The notes under the pieces: generated by a model
The model's input: only the letters and a program-made list of their open reading frames with translations
What the model was told of the DNA's origin: nothing
Database searches by the model: none
Source: Bacteroidaceae bacterium
Lineage (GTDB): Bacteria; Bacteroidota; Bacteroidia; Bacteroidales; Bacteroidaceae
Direction: 5' to 3'
Assembly: GCA_017619585.1 (NCBI GenBank)
Contig: JAFZSA010000034.1
Location: 372,001-436,000, forward strand
DNA: 64,000 nucleotides
Part shown: positions 52,659-61,985 of the stretch, piece by piece
Position numbering within the stretch: the stretch's first letter is position 1
How the letters are laid out: every line of letters starts with the position of its first letter
Translations under genes and position numbers: made by a program

Positions 52659-55600
52659 ATGAAGACAAAACTACACCTATTGTTCCAATTAGCCTTTATG
52701 TGGCTAATAGGGACTAACGTCTTTGCACAGAATCTGCAAACAGACGAGAGCGGTGCGTATCTGATTGGCAGCAAGGCCGACCTTCAGGCATGGACCAAGG
52801 TCGCCGGCTACGAGAAGACGAATGTCAAGCTGACAGCAGACATTCCCGACTTGGACTTCAGAATGGCTACCGCAAGTGATTTTACCGGAACCCTTGACGG
52901 AGACGGACACACCATTACCGTCAATTACGACTTCCCCGGTGAGCAGGCAGCTATGTTTGTAAAGTTCAAGGGAAGTGTCAAAAACCTTATCGTAGATGGT
53001 AACATTAACGCTACGTACAAGAACTCTGCCGTCTTTGGTGGAACGGGATTTGGTACGTTCGAAAATGTAGTCGTTCTGGCCACCATCAAATCTAACTGTG
53101 GCGTCAACGCCTCTAATGGTGCCTTCATCGGCTACGTAAACGGCAGCACCAGCATCACCAACTGCGTATCAGCCATTAAGTTCACAGGCTCAGATGCCTA
53201 CAATATGGCTTTCTGCGGTTGGGTAAATAGTGCAGGTTCTGTTGAGGCCCGTAACTGTATCTCTATCATGCAGACCGAGTTACCCAACGCATTCAGCTTC
53301 TGTAATCCTCAGTCCAAAGCTTCTACCATCAACTGCTTTGCATACGAACAGGATGGCGACGGTGGCAATGCCCCTACAGGTACCACCTACATCAATTCAT
53401 CCGTCGTTGGCACTGGTGAACTTTGTTACATGCTGAACACTGGTGCCAACGGCACCGCTTTCTACCAAACCTTAGGCGAGGATGACTTCCCAGTTCCCTT
53501 CAGCACACACAAGGAGGTATATGGAAATGGCAACAAACGCTGTGACGGTACGGTTATTGAAGGTGAGCTTACCTACTCTAACGAGAACACTTCAAATACT
53601 CCCAAGCACAATGATGTGGACGGATGGTGTACCGTCTGTGGCAATCTGCTGCAAGACCACATCACCCCTGATGCCGACGGATTCCTACCTCTGGCTACAG
53701 CTGCTGATGTAAAGTGGTTTACAGCTATGGTCAACGAAGCTTATCTTACCACCATCAATGGTAAGCTAACTGCTGATATCGACTTTGGCGGTGTAGAAAA
53801 TGCTCACACCCCCATTGGTCCCAATACCACCTACAAGTACAATGGTATCTTCGATGGCCAGGGACACCGCATCAAGAACATGATTCTCAATCTGCCTCAG
53901 AATGGCGTAGGTTTCTTCGGCTACGTACGCGGTGGAACCATCATCCGCAACCTTATCATCGATAAAAGCTGTGAAATCTGCGGAAACGCTCAGGTAGGCG
54001 GTATTATTGGTGGAATACAGACCAATGCCACAACACCTCTTACCGTTGAGAACTGTATAAATGAGGCAACCGTTATCGGCACAACCTCCGCCGGAGGTAT
54101 TATTGGTGCAGGGCAGAGTGCATATCCCTCCATCAAACTTGTCAACTGTCTGAACACCGGTGAAATTACCGGTGCCCCCGCTACAGCATTCTGTTCATGG
54201 GTTAACATGGGCGGCAGTACCGTTATCAACTGTGTGAATACCGGAATCATCAACGGTATGGATAATGCTGGTGGTAAATTCGAATACTTCTGTAACCTTA
54301 TCCGCTACGAGCCCGGTACACTTACCCTCACCAACTGTTTCGATGTCAGTGGTATGGAAGAATTCGGCCAGGGCGTCTATGAAGACTGGACAACAGAAAA
54401 GCCCGTTGAAGAAGGCGAGCTCTGCTATCTGCTGAACGGTGACCAGTCAGCTATCTCCTGGTATCAGAAACTGGGAACCGATGCTGTACCCGTACCTTAT
54501 TATATTGAGGGTGGCAAGGTATTTGCCAATGGTGAGCTCAGTTGCGATGGAACTCCTTTGGGTTCTGTTGTATATAGCAACACCGATGGCGGAAGTCTGC
54601 CTCCTCACGAGTTTGAAGATGGTTTCTGTATTAACTGTGACGCACCTCAGATGGACTATGCCGAAGTCGTTGATGGCTTCCACTGCATAGATACCGACTC
54701 TAAGCTATATTGGCTATCACGTATGGTAAATGAGAAGAACTGCGGAAACTGGGATGTGCGTCTTACAGCCGATATTGATATGGAACTGTACTCAGATCTG
54801 TTCAGCCCTATCGGAAGTTCTGGTGCCAGATATTCTGGTCACTTTGACGGACAGGGACACAAAATCAGCAACCTGCACGTCAATGGTACAAGCTACACAG
54901 GATTCTTCGGACAGCCTGGTAACGGAGCTGTTATAGAGAACCTGCTACTCGACGAGACCTGCTCCATCAACGCTGCCGGTGAGTGCGCAGCCTTGGTGGG
55001 CGGTACCAACCAGATGAGCGGTAGCGTAACATTACGCAATCTGGGTAACATGGGTAACGTATATGCCACCGGAAAACAGGCAGCCGGTATCTTTGGCGGT
55101 AACTCCGGTAGTAAAACATCCCTTGTCATAGAGAACTGTTTCTCTAGTGGTATCATTGAAGGCTCTACCGAATGTGCCGCCATTGCAGGATGGGCAGGAA
55201 GCAATAGCCCACGCGTATCCAACTGCTGGTCTTGTGCTGAAGTCTCAGGTAATGACCGTGCAGACATGTGGCTTGTACGTCATGGCAACGGTATCTTCTC
55301 TAATATCTATGCTACACAGGGCGAGCAGGGTTTCATCATAGAAGACTCTGAAATCATTGAGTCAGGCGAACTCTGCTACAAGCTCAACGGCGACCAGTCC
55401 TCTATCACATGGTTCCAGAATCTGGATAACGAGAATGAGGCCGACAGCAAGCCCCTTCCATTTGCCAACGGACACGGTGTGGTATATCCCAAGGGAAAGA
55501 TGTTGTGCGACGGCACTGTAGATCCTTCCTCAGTCACATACTCCAACAACAAGGAGGTCATTATACCCGACCATGAGTTCAGTCACGGCTTCTGTACCGT

Positions 55601-58600
55601 CTGCGGTCAGGAAGACATGAATTATGATGGATTTGTCAAGGGCATCAAGAACCCCGACTTCAACACAGATAACTATGGTTGGGAAGGTACTGCCTTTAAC
55701 GTAACAGAAGGTCTGGCAGAGCATACCAACAAGACTTTCGATACATGGCAGCGTATAGCCGGACTTCAGCCTGGTGTTTACCGTTTGCGTGTTCAGGGTT
55801 ATAGTCGTTCCGCTGCGCTCAACAACGAGGAAGTTTACGGTACCCCTGATAACTTCCTGGATTTGAATCGCAACACCTATGTCTATGCCGAGACGGGCGG
55901 TCTGCGTACCGGAATCCGACTGAAAGACATCACTGCAGAAGCTTTGGAATATAAGTTGAACGACGGTCAGGGCGAGACACTTCTCTCCAACGACACCTAC
56001 GTTCCATCAAATGCTGTGGGTACTGCCAAGTATTTCAGCAAAGGCAAGTACTGGAACTACCTCTACTTTGCTGTCGAATCAGATACTATTACCATTGGTT
56101 TCAGTAACCAGATCCATAATGCAAACTGCCATTCTGCTATTGACCGTATGCGCTTAGAATACATAGGTAATGATGCTGAGTCATATGCCCTCATAGCACA
56201 GCAGATTGCAGAAGATGCTCAGGAGGTACAAGGCCTGGAGAGCCAGACAACCCTCATGGAGGAATATGAGGAGGCAATTGAAGGTGCAGAGGACCTTACA
56301 GACAAGGATCAGATTCTGGCTGCTGCCGACAAGGCTGTCCGCCTGCCCGATATGATTAAGCTCTGCGCTCCTGTCTATCAGGCATATTATGCTGCCATAG
56401 CTGATATCAATACATACTGGGAGGAGAACAACGACAAGCTACAAGGCGAAGAGGCCGACCAACTGGAGACATATCTGACAGAAGAGGCCGATCCGTCTGA
56501 CCAGTTCCCCAACGGTACCTATCTCTACATCAAGGAGAATCGTCTTTTGGGCATTCAGGAATTGCAGGACGAAATGCAGTTTGCCCGCACCCTATTGGCA
56601 AAGGCTCTATCAGCCAGCCATACAGAAGGCATGGATGTTACATCATTCATCGAGAACCCCAAGTTCAACGAAGGAAACTGGAAGGGTTGGACCGTACAAC
56701 TGGATAATGAGCAGAACGGCAACATCGTTGATAATGCCGGATTCACAGACGTCTTCCCCGTGGCAGCTGGCTACAACTCTACCTTCGTGGTTGAGCAACA
56801 GATTACAGGTATCCCCAATGGTATCTATGAGCTAAGAGCCAATGCCTACCATCGTCCCGGTGCTGCCAGAGAAGGTATATATGATGGCACCGATGCTATC
56901 CCCGCCAAACTTTTCCTGAACAACTATAATACGCCTATCATGAGTGTATATGCCGATCCATTGGAAAAAGAAAATGCCGTCAACGGAGAGAACTGCCGCT
57001 ATGACAGCACCAGCGACCCCGACGCACCACACAATGGAGAGGAAACAGGTAGCACGGATGTCTTTATAGACGGATTCGGATACTTCCCCGACAACACTTA
57101 CACTGCCAGCTTTGCCTTCAACGGCAATCGTTACAAACAGAGCGTATTTGCTATTGTTACTGACGGTACGCTGAGACTGGGTGTCAGAAACGATGCAACT
57201 CCCTGGCGCAACAAGAACCATACCGTATGGGGCGGATTCCAGCTTATCTATCAGGGAGAAAGCCAACAGGCTATCAACGATATGATGGAACAGTACGAGG
57301 CCAGACTCGAGTTACTGGAGATTCAGCGAGATGACCAGGATCGATTCATGAGTACGTCTCACATCGACAACATCCGTAAATATATTGGTCAGGTTCGTAC
57401 TAATAACGATGCAAGTAAGCAGTTTGAACTCATCAGCCTTATCAATGATGAATTCAATGCTATAGAGCCTAGCATAGAGTTGTACAAGCAGCTTGACGAT
57501 CTGTGTCAGTTCGCCGGCGATATGGCCGAAGGATTAAAGGAAGGAGAGTTGGAAGAGTACTTAACAGATGTCTACAACGAGCTCTCTAGTATTATTGTTC
57601 TTGGCAGTCTCACTGACCAGCAGGTAACAGAGAAGATTGAAACTCTCATGAAGGATCCTAATATTGGAGGTGTCATCTACGTACAGGGCGACCTTTACGA
57701 TGAAAATTCCGAGAATAACGAATGGGATTACAACACCATGTGTGGCCTGTATCCCCTCCGCCAGAATGCTGATGGCAAATGGGTAGGATCTGTTACCCTA
57801 CAGGATCGCAGTCGACGCATCCAGGGATACCAGCGTGCAGGCTTCTACTTCCGTCGTATCAATACCGTTTACAAGTGTAACGATGCCAACCGCAACTTCG
57901 TAACACCTGCCATCCATACCTTCGGCATACAGGAGGGCGGTACTGACCTACAGGCACTGAACGGTACATATGATATAGTATTGGATCTGGAAAACGGTAC
58001 TGTGGACTGCAAGCTGCAGGATCGTTACAACTGGGATAATCAGGTATATGTAACAGGTACCCTGACTGACCGCAGCGGTGCAACAGCACGCTGGAAGAAC
58101 ACTGAGCAGTGGCCATTGCAACATGTAGGAAACGGTAAGTATGTAGGCACCGTGGACATGGTTCTGGATAATGCCAACTCATTCTGCTCATTCGGCATCA
58201 TGGCATGTCGTAGCACAGAGGATATGGTTAACTACAGCACCACAACTCGTACCAGCTGGACCGAGGCCCGATACGGAAGCAGCGAGCAGTATTTGCAGAT
58301 TGAGAGCGGACAGAAGGTTGACAGTCTTGTTCGTGGACTGGACCGCACATGGCGCATCTCACCTGCCGGCAAGTACCTCATAGAGTTTGACATGAACAAT
58401 GCCACCATGAAGGCTACCCTGCTTCAGACCAAGGGTCGTGGTACAGAGACAGATCCCTATCAGATTGCTACTACAGAAGATTTGCAGAGCATGCAGAACA
58501 GACTGGTAGACGGACAGACCACTTACTTCAAGCTCATGGATGACATCAGCATGACAGGCAAGGGATGGTGGCCACTTAATGCCAACTTCTTTGGTAACAG

Positions 58601-59396
58601 CTTCTCTGAGGGTTATGGCAAGCGTGTCAGCCTGGATGGTAACAAGCACATCATCAAGAACGTTACCGTTGCTGCAAACGCAGATAACACAGACGAGACA
58701 GGCTTCTTCGGTACACTGGTTGGTAGCGTTCAGAACCTGGGTCTCTGGAACATCACTGTAGAGGGTGGCAGTACCGCTTCCGTAGGTGGTCTGGCCGGTC
58801 GTACGGGTGATGCAGAGGCTGAAGATGCACCTACCACAACTATCAATGGTGTATATGTCAGCGGTACGATTAATGCAGGAGAGGAAACTGCCGGAGCACT
58901 TATCGGTACCGTAATGTCAACAACCACTATTCAGGACAGCTACACATGTGCAGAAGTCTTAGGCAATGGTACAATAGGCGACATGATTGGCACTGTCGAA
59001 GGAGAATACAACTTCCAGACAAGCTACTCAGCTGGTAAGGCCAATGGCAGTCAGGCTAACAGCTTGATTGGCGGCGGTGCTATCCTGAAGATTAGCTATC
59101 CCTTCTATGACGGTACCAACCAGCAGGAGATCTGCAGCACCGTTAGCAAATGGGAAGGCTGGAACAGCAATGGAACCATCGGCAACGGATGGCCTATCCT
59201 GAACTGGCAGGTTGAGCGTGGCGACTACGTCCTGTTCTGTGGCTACGTGAACGACGAGTTAGTCGGAATCGGTGAAATTGACAATTCACAACCCACAGTT
59301 CAAAATGATGGAATCTACGATCTCAGCGGCCGCAAGGTCAACAGAGTTCAGAAGGGTCTCTACATTGTGAATGGAACAAAGGTTGCGATTAAGTGA
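52659..59396 (+). CDS. Giant modular surface protein (2245 residues) with GLUG repeats and T9SS tail
   Basis: Signal peptide MKTKLHLLFQLAFMWLIG, then three modules of GLUG-type beta-helix (FTGTLDGDGHTITVNYDF; GIFDGQGHRIKNMI; GHFDGQGHKISNLH). Each module ends in GELCY-LN, PVP or PLP, CDGT, YSN and a CxxC (GWCTVCG, GFCINCD, GFCTVCG). Next come two sugar-binding-like modules (KNPDFNTDNYGWEG; ENPKFNEGNWKGW), helical linker segments, two starch-binding-like strands (GGVIYVQGDLYDEN; QVYVTGTLTDRS), a fourth GLUG helix and the tail YDLSGRKVNRVQKGLYIVNG. No catalytic site was recognised. It follows the GH115 gene by 50 nt, and a joint role in polysaccharide capture is plausible. Confidence 0.8.
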   Translation: MKTKLHLLFQLAFMWLIGTNVFAQNLQTDESGAYLIGSKADLQAWTKVAGYEKTNVKLTADIPDLDFRMATASDFTGTLDGDGHTITVNYDFPGEQAAMFVKFKGSVKNLIVDGNINATYKNSAVFGGTGFGTFENVVVLATIKSNCGVNASNGAFIGYVNGSTSITNCVSAIKFTGSDAYNMAFCGWVNSAGSVEARNCISIMQTELPNAFSFCNPQSKASTINCFAYEQDGDGGNAPTGTTYINSSVVGTGELCYMLNTGANGTAFYQTLGEDDFPVPFSTHKEVYGNGNKRCDGTVIEGELTYSNENTSNTPKHNDVDGWCTVCGNLLQDHITPDADGFLPLATAADVKWFTAMVNEAYLTTINGKLTADIDFGGVENAHTPIGPNTTYKYNGIFDGQGHRIKNMILNLPQNGVGFFGYVRGGTIIRNLIIDKSCEICGNAQVGGIIGGIQTNATTPLTVENCINEATVIGTTSAGGIIGAGQSAYPSIKLVNCLNTGEITGAPATAFCSWVNMGGSTVINCVNTGIINGMDNAGGKFEYFCNLIRYEPGTLTLTNCFDVSGMEEFGQGVYEDWTTEKPVEEGELCYLLNGDQSAISWYQKLGTDAVPVPYYIEGGKVFANGELSCDGTPLGSVVYSNTDGGSLPPHEFEDGFCINCDAPQMDYAEVVDGFHCIDTDSKLYWLSRMVNEKNCGNWDVRLTADIDMELYSDLFSPIGSSGARYSGHFDGQGHKISNLHVNGTSYTGFFGQPGNGAVIENLLLDETCSINAAGECAALVGGTNQMSGSVTLRNLGNMGNVYATGKQAAGIFGGNSGSKTSLVIENCFSSGIIEGSTECAAIAGWAGSNSPRVSNCWSCAEVSGNDRADMWLVRHGNGIFSNIYATQGEQGFIIEDSEIIESGELCYKLNGDQSSITWFQNLDNENEADSKPLPFANGHGVVYPKGKMLCDGTVDPSSVTYSNNKEVIIPDHEFSHGFCTVCGQEDMNYDGFVKGIKNPDFNTDNYGWEGTAFNVTEGLAEHTNKTFDTWQRIAGLQPGVYRLRVQGYSRSAALNNEEVYGTPDNFLDLNRNTYVYAETGGLRTGIRLKDITAEALEYKLNDGQGETLLSNDTYVPSNAVGTAKYFSKGKYWNYLYFAVESDTITIGFSNQIHNANCHSAIDRMRLEYIGNDAESYALIAQQIAEDAQEVQGLESQTTLMEEYEEAIEGAEDLTDKDQILAAADKAVRLPDMIKLCAPVYQAYYAAIADINTYWEENNDKLQGEEADQLETYLTEEADPSDQFPNGTYLYIKENRLLGIQELQDEMQFARTLLAKALSASHTEGMDVTSFIENPKFNEGNWKGWTVQLDNEQNGNIVDNAGFTDVFPVAAGYNSTFVVEQQITGIPNGIYELRANAYHRPGAAREGIYDGTDAIPAKLFLNNYNTPIMSVYADPLEKENAVNGENCRYDSTSDPDAPHNGEETGSTDVFIDGFGYFPDNTYTASFAFNGNRYKQSVFAIVTDGTLRLGVRNDATPWRNKNHTVWGGFQLIYQGESQQAINDMMEQYEARLELLEIQRDDQDRFMSTSHIDNIRKYIGQVRTNNDASKQFELISLINDEFNAIEPSIELYKQLDDLCQFAGDMAEGLKEGELEEYLTDVYNELSSIIVLGSLTDQQVTEKIETLMKDPNIGGVIYVQGDLYDENSENNEWDYNTMCGLYPLRQNADGKWVGSVTLQDRSRRIQGYQRAGFYFRRINTVYKCNDANRNFVTPAIHTFGIQEGGTDLQALNGTYDIVLDLENGTVDCKLQDRYNWDNQVYVTGTLTDRSGATARWKNTEQWPLQHVGNGKYVGTVDMVLDNANSFCSFGIMACRSTEDMVNYSTTTRTSWTEARYGSSEQYLQIESGQKVDSLVRGLDRTWRISPAGKYLIEFDMNNATMKATLLQTKGRGTETDPYQIATTEDLQSMQNRLVDGQTTYFKLMDDISMTGKGWWPLNANFFGNSFSEGYGKRVSLDGNKHIIKNVTVAANADNTDETGFFGTLVGSVQNLGLWNITVEGGSTASVGGLAGRTGDAEAEDAPTTTINGVYVSGTINAGEETAGALIGTVMSTTTIQDSYTCAEVLGNGTIGDMIGTVEGEYNFQTSYSAGKANGSQANSLIGGGAILKISYPFYDGTNQQEICSTVSKWEGWNSNGTIGNGWPILNWQVERGDYVLFCGYVNDELVGIGEIDNSQPTVQNDGIYDLSGRKVNRVQKGLYIVNGTKVAIK

Positions 59397-59478
59397 GCGA
59401 AGTGAAAGCTCGCTATCACTTCCGAACGTGAGCAAGCTCGAACAGAGTTCAAGGTTGCGTTTAAGTGAGCGAAGTGAA
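59379..59478 (+). repeat. Duplicated 3' end of the giant gene
   Basis: AAGGTTGCGATTAAGTGAGC, ending GAAGTGAA (59379-59406), recurs as AAGGTTGCGTTTAAGTGAGC (59451-59478), 72 bp later, joined to another copied piece, ACAGAGTTCA. The second copy lies after the stop codon and is non-coding. It looks like a recombination scar. Confidence 0.7.
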
Positions 59479-59487
59479 GGTTTATAT

Positions 59488-59524
59488 AAAAAAAGGGGTC
59501 GGTTATTTTCCGACTCCTTTTTTT
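59488..59524. terminator. Bidirectional terminator between convergent genes
   Basis: AAAAAAAGGGGTCGG and CCGACTCCTTTTTTT form a 15-bp stem with one G-U pair and a 7-nt loop. The A and T runs let it serve both the plus gene ending at 59396 and cotH ending at 59531. Confidence 0.9.
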
Positions 59525-59530
59525 ACTTAC

Positions 59531-60982
59531 CTAACGGATAATCTTTTTACCTCTATGGATATAGACGCCTTTTTTTAGTTGAGGCACCTTACGACCTGCG
59601 AGGTCGTATATCTCATCATTTTGAATTTCGAATTTTGAATTTTGAATTTCTATAACTTCATCCTCAGTATCCGTGATGCCAAAACAAGCATCTATCAGTC
59701 GAAAACGGTTTTGGTACCACTCATTTATAAAGGATACCTCATGGGACAAATCCAACACATACACGGGACGTAAGTCCTGTTTCTCGTAATAGTCCACCAT
59801 ACGCTGCCATGCTCCACTACTAAGGAAAAGGTCGCGATAGCGCTCCAACTTTTCGCGTATAGAGGACGGAGAGAATGCTCCCCTTCTGGCTTCTATCCAT
59901 CGTTGTTTAAGAATAGCCAGATACTCTTCATCTGCGCAAATGGGGCCATAAGGGTAAGGCGCGTTATTAAATATCGGGTCCAAAGGCCAATCTACATAAT
60001 TACCGTCGTAACATTCGCCTTCATAATGGCCACCAAAACTTGTATCCAGATCCCATGGGGTTATAACAAACTTACGTCGGTCAGATTCCGTAGGGTCAGA
60101 GGCATTGATATCTTTATTGATATTGCGAATGCTGAAGTATCTGTTCTTGTTTCCCCAGTTGTCACTGATGCTAAGCGCCATAACAAGAATCTGATAGTCC
60201 GCCAAGTTCTGAAGATAGAAATAACGCTTGACATAGTCGCTTTTATAGCCATTCAGTATAGCATCCCGTAAAGGTTGCCAGACCTTAGCACTTCCATACT
60301 CCTCGGGATAAGACAACTCCCAGGCATTATGCCATTCTACAACACAGGTTGCGGAGTCTTCACTGTAACAGGGTTCATTCTGGTTCAGGATATTCTGCGT
60401 ACCACTTTTGTACAGTACGCCTCTTACCAGAGCACCTCCATCAGGTTGTTCCTGGAATTTCTTCAGATTAAGGAGTTTACGGTTAATGCGGTCCGTAAGA
60501 CAGTAAATACCACGGTATTGGTCATTGATATATAATTCTATGAACCTGCCCTCTGTTCCGTTGCGCCCATCAAACTCGGTGTCATACGGCAGACGCGAGA
60601 ATTCGTTCCATATATCAAAGGCTATACGGTTACGCATGCAGATGCGGTCTACGGCCATAGCATCCAGAATCCACGATGAACAGGAACGCATGCCCAGCAG
60701 TGCCGAATCCGCCTCCTCTGTATAATCCTCCGAACGGAGCTTCATATTGAGCGAGGGCTTCATCAGATATTTCCTGACCGTAGCTCCTCTGGTACGGAAT
60801 TTGGCTGGCAACCGGACAACAGAGTCATCCGTATCTGTAAGTTGCATGGTACCATTACAATAGTCCATATCAGGAAGAATCTCTCCCTCAAAATAGACTC
60901 TCAGAACAGGTAATTTAGTTGGTTGTGGTTTACAGCATAAAGGGTAATAGCAAGCAAGCAAAAGAAAAAGGAATATACGCAT
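59531..60982 (-). CDS. CotH kinase family protein with T9SS tail
   Basis: 483 residues. A signal sequence (MRIFLFLLLACYYPLCC; it may be a lipoprotein) precedes a CotH core: FRTRGATVRKY (RGxx strand), LDAMAVDRICMRNRIAFDIWN, ELYINDQYRGIYCLTDRIN and TPWDLDTSFGGHYEGE, where PWDLDTS carries the metal-binding Asp of this atypical kinase. The C-terminus has a repeat-derived EIQNSKFEIQND followed by a sorting tail (YDLAGRKVPQLKKGVYIHRG). CotH proteins phosphorylate secreted proteins in spores and other bacteria; the target here is unknown. It starts 3 nt after cdsA. Confidence 0.85.
   Translation of the reverse strand: MRIFLFLLLACYYPLCCKPQPTKLPVLRVYFEGEILPDMDYCNGTMQLTDTDDSVVRLPAKFRTRGATVRKYLMKPSLNMKLRSEDYTEEADSALLGMRSCSSWILDAMAVDRICMRNRIAFDIWNEFSRLPYDTEFDGRNGTEGRFIELYINDQYRGIYCLTDRINRKLLNLKKFQEQPDGGALVRGVLYKSGTQNILNQNEPCYSEDSATCVVEWHNAWELSYPEEYGSAKVWQPLRDAILNGYKSDYVKRYFYLQNLADYQILVMALSISDNWGNKNRYFSIRNINKDINASDPTESDRRKFVITPWDLDTSFGGHYEGECYDGNYVDWPLDPIFNNAPYPYGPICADEEYLAILKQRWIEARRGAFSPSSIREKLERYRDLFLSSGAWQRMVDYYEKQDLRPVYVLDLSHEVSFINEWYQNRFRLIDACFGITDTEDEVIEIQNSKFEIQNDEIYDLAGRKVPQLKKGVYIHRGKKIIR
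59620..59650 (-). repeat. TTTGAATT-type repeat in cotH
   Basis: TTTTGAATTTCGAATTTTGA and one more unit. On the coding strand it gives IEIQNSKFEIQND, just before the sorting tail. Confidence 0.8.
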
Positions 60983-60985
60983 AAA

Positions 60986-61828
60986 TCATAGTAATAAGAA
61001 ATAAATTGTAACTGAGGGAATAGCCAGAAGGCTACTGTCGAACCGGTCCAGAAGTCCTCCATGCCCGGGAAGGATGTGACTGCTGTCTTTAATGTCGAGC
61101 TGGCGTTTCAGATGACTCTCAACCAGGTCCCCAAAGGTTCCGGAGACAACCACTACAGCAGCAAAGCCTAACCACTGCAACAAGCTTAGAGTGCCAGGCT
61201 GAAAATGCCAAATAGCTACACTGGCCAGCAGAGTAAAGAGACAGCCGCCCGTACTGCCCACCCATGTCTTCTTAGGCGACACACTGGGGAACAGCTTCCA
61301 AGGGAAGAATTTGTGTAATGTAAGACCGGAAAGGTATGCAAAGGTATCGTTCACCCAAAGGAAAACAAACAGGGCAAGCGGATAAATCCATGTATAGACC
61401 ATTTTACCTGCCATCTCATCCCTGCTGATACTAAGCAGAGGAAGCAAAGCAAAGGGTAAGGCAACATAAAGCTGAGAGGCCAGGGCAAGACTCCAGTTAC
61501 GGATGGAATCCTGACTATGCCTGTACAATTCGCTAACCATTATATATAATAGGAGCAATGCCCAAAGGGCTATTATACGGGGAGCCGAGATGCTGCCAAT
61601 GCAGAACAGCCAGACAGCAGCTACCAGGATAAAGCCTGCCAATGCATTGATAGCACGGGGCATGCTGGCTCCTGCATGATTGTTCATAACAGTGCCGAAC
61701 TCCAAGAGAGTGGCAGCTGCAACAAGACCAAAGAAGAAAAATGCAGTTACAGGACTATATATAGTACTTCCAGCCAATAATACCACATATACTAGACCGG
61801 TAAGGGTACGAGTTACAAGGTTTTTCAT
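60986..61828 (-). CDS. cdsA: Phosphatidate cytidylyltransferase CdsA
   Basis: Makes CDP-diacylglycerol from phosphatidate and CTP, the branch point of phospholipid synthesis in the inner membrane. The 280-residue protein has about eight membrane segments and the family signature near the C-terminus: SPKKTWVGSTGGCL, then GTFGDLVESHLKRQLDIKD and GHGGLLDRFDS with its conserved Asp residues. It lies 72 nt after ftsH on the same strand. Confidence 0.95.
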   Translation of the reverse strand: MKNLVTRTLTGLVYVVLLAGSTIYSPVTAFFFFGLVAAATLLEFGTVMNNHAGASMPRAINALAGFILVAAVWLFCIGSISAPRIIALWALLLLYIMVSELYRHSQDSIRNWSLALASQLYVALPFALLPLLSISRDEMAGKMVYTWIYPLALFVFLWVNDTFAYLSGLTLHKFFPWKLFPSVSPKKTWVGSTGGCLFTLLASVAIWHFQPGTLSLLQWLGFAAVVVVSGTFGDLVESHLKRQLDIKDSSHILPGHGGLLDRFDSSLLAIPSVTIYFLLL

Positions 61829-61847
61829 TTATTATTGAACATTTTCA

Positions 61848-61985
61848 GCCCCACCCCATCCCTCCCCGAAGGAGAGGGAGAATAGGTTAGAGGTTAGCGG
61901 TTAGAGATTTTTGAATTTTGAATCTTTGAATTTTGAATAAAACTTTTTCTCTTCCCCTTCCCTTTGGGAGGGGTTAGGGGTAGGC
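61848..61985. repeat. Compound repeats between cdsA and ftsH, reaching into ftsH
   Basis: CCCCACCCCATCCCTCCCCG (61851), GGTTAGAGGTTAGCGGTTAG (61888), TTTTTGAATTTTGAATCTTT (61908), then CTTCCCCTTCCCTTTGGGAG (61954) and GGGGTTAGGGG. From 61901 on these encode the end of FtsH. Confidence 0.75.
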
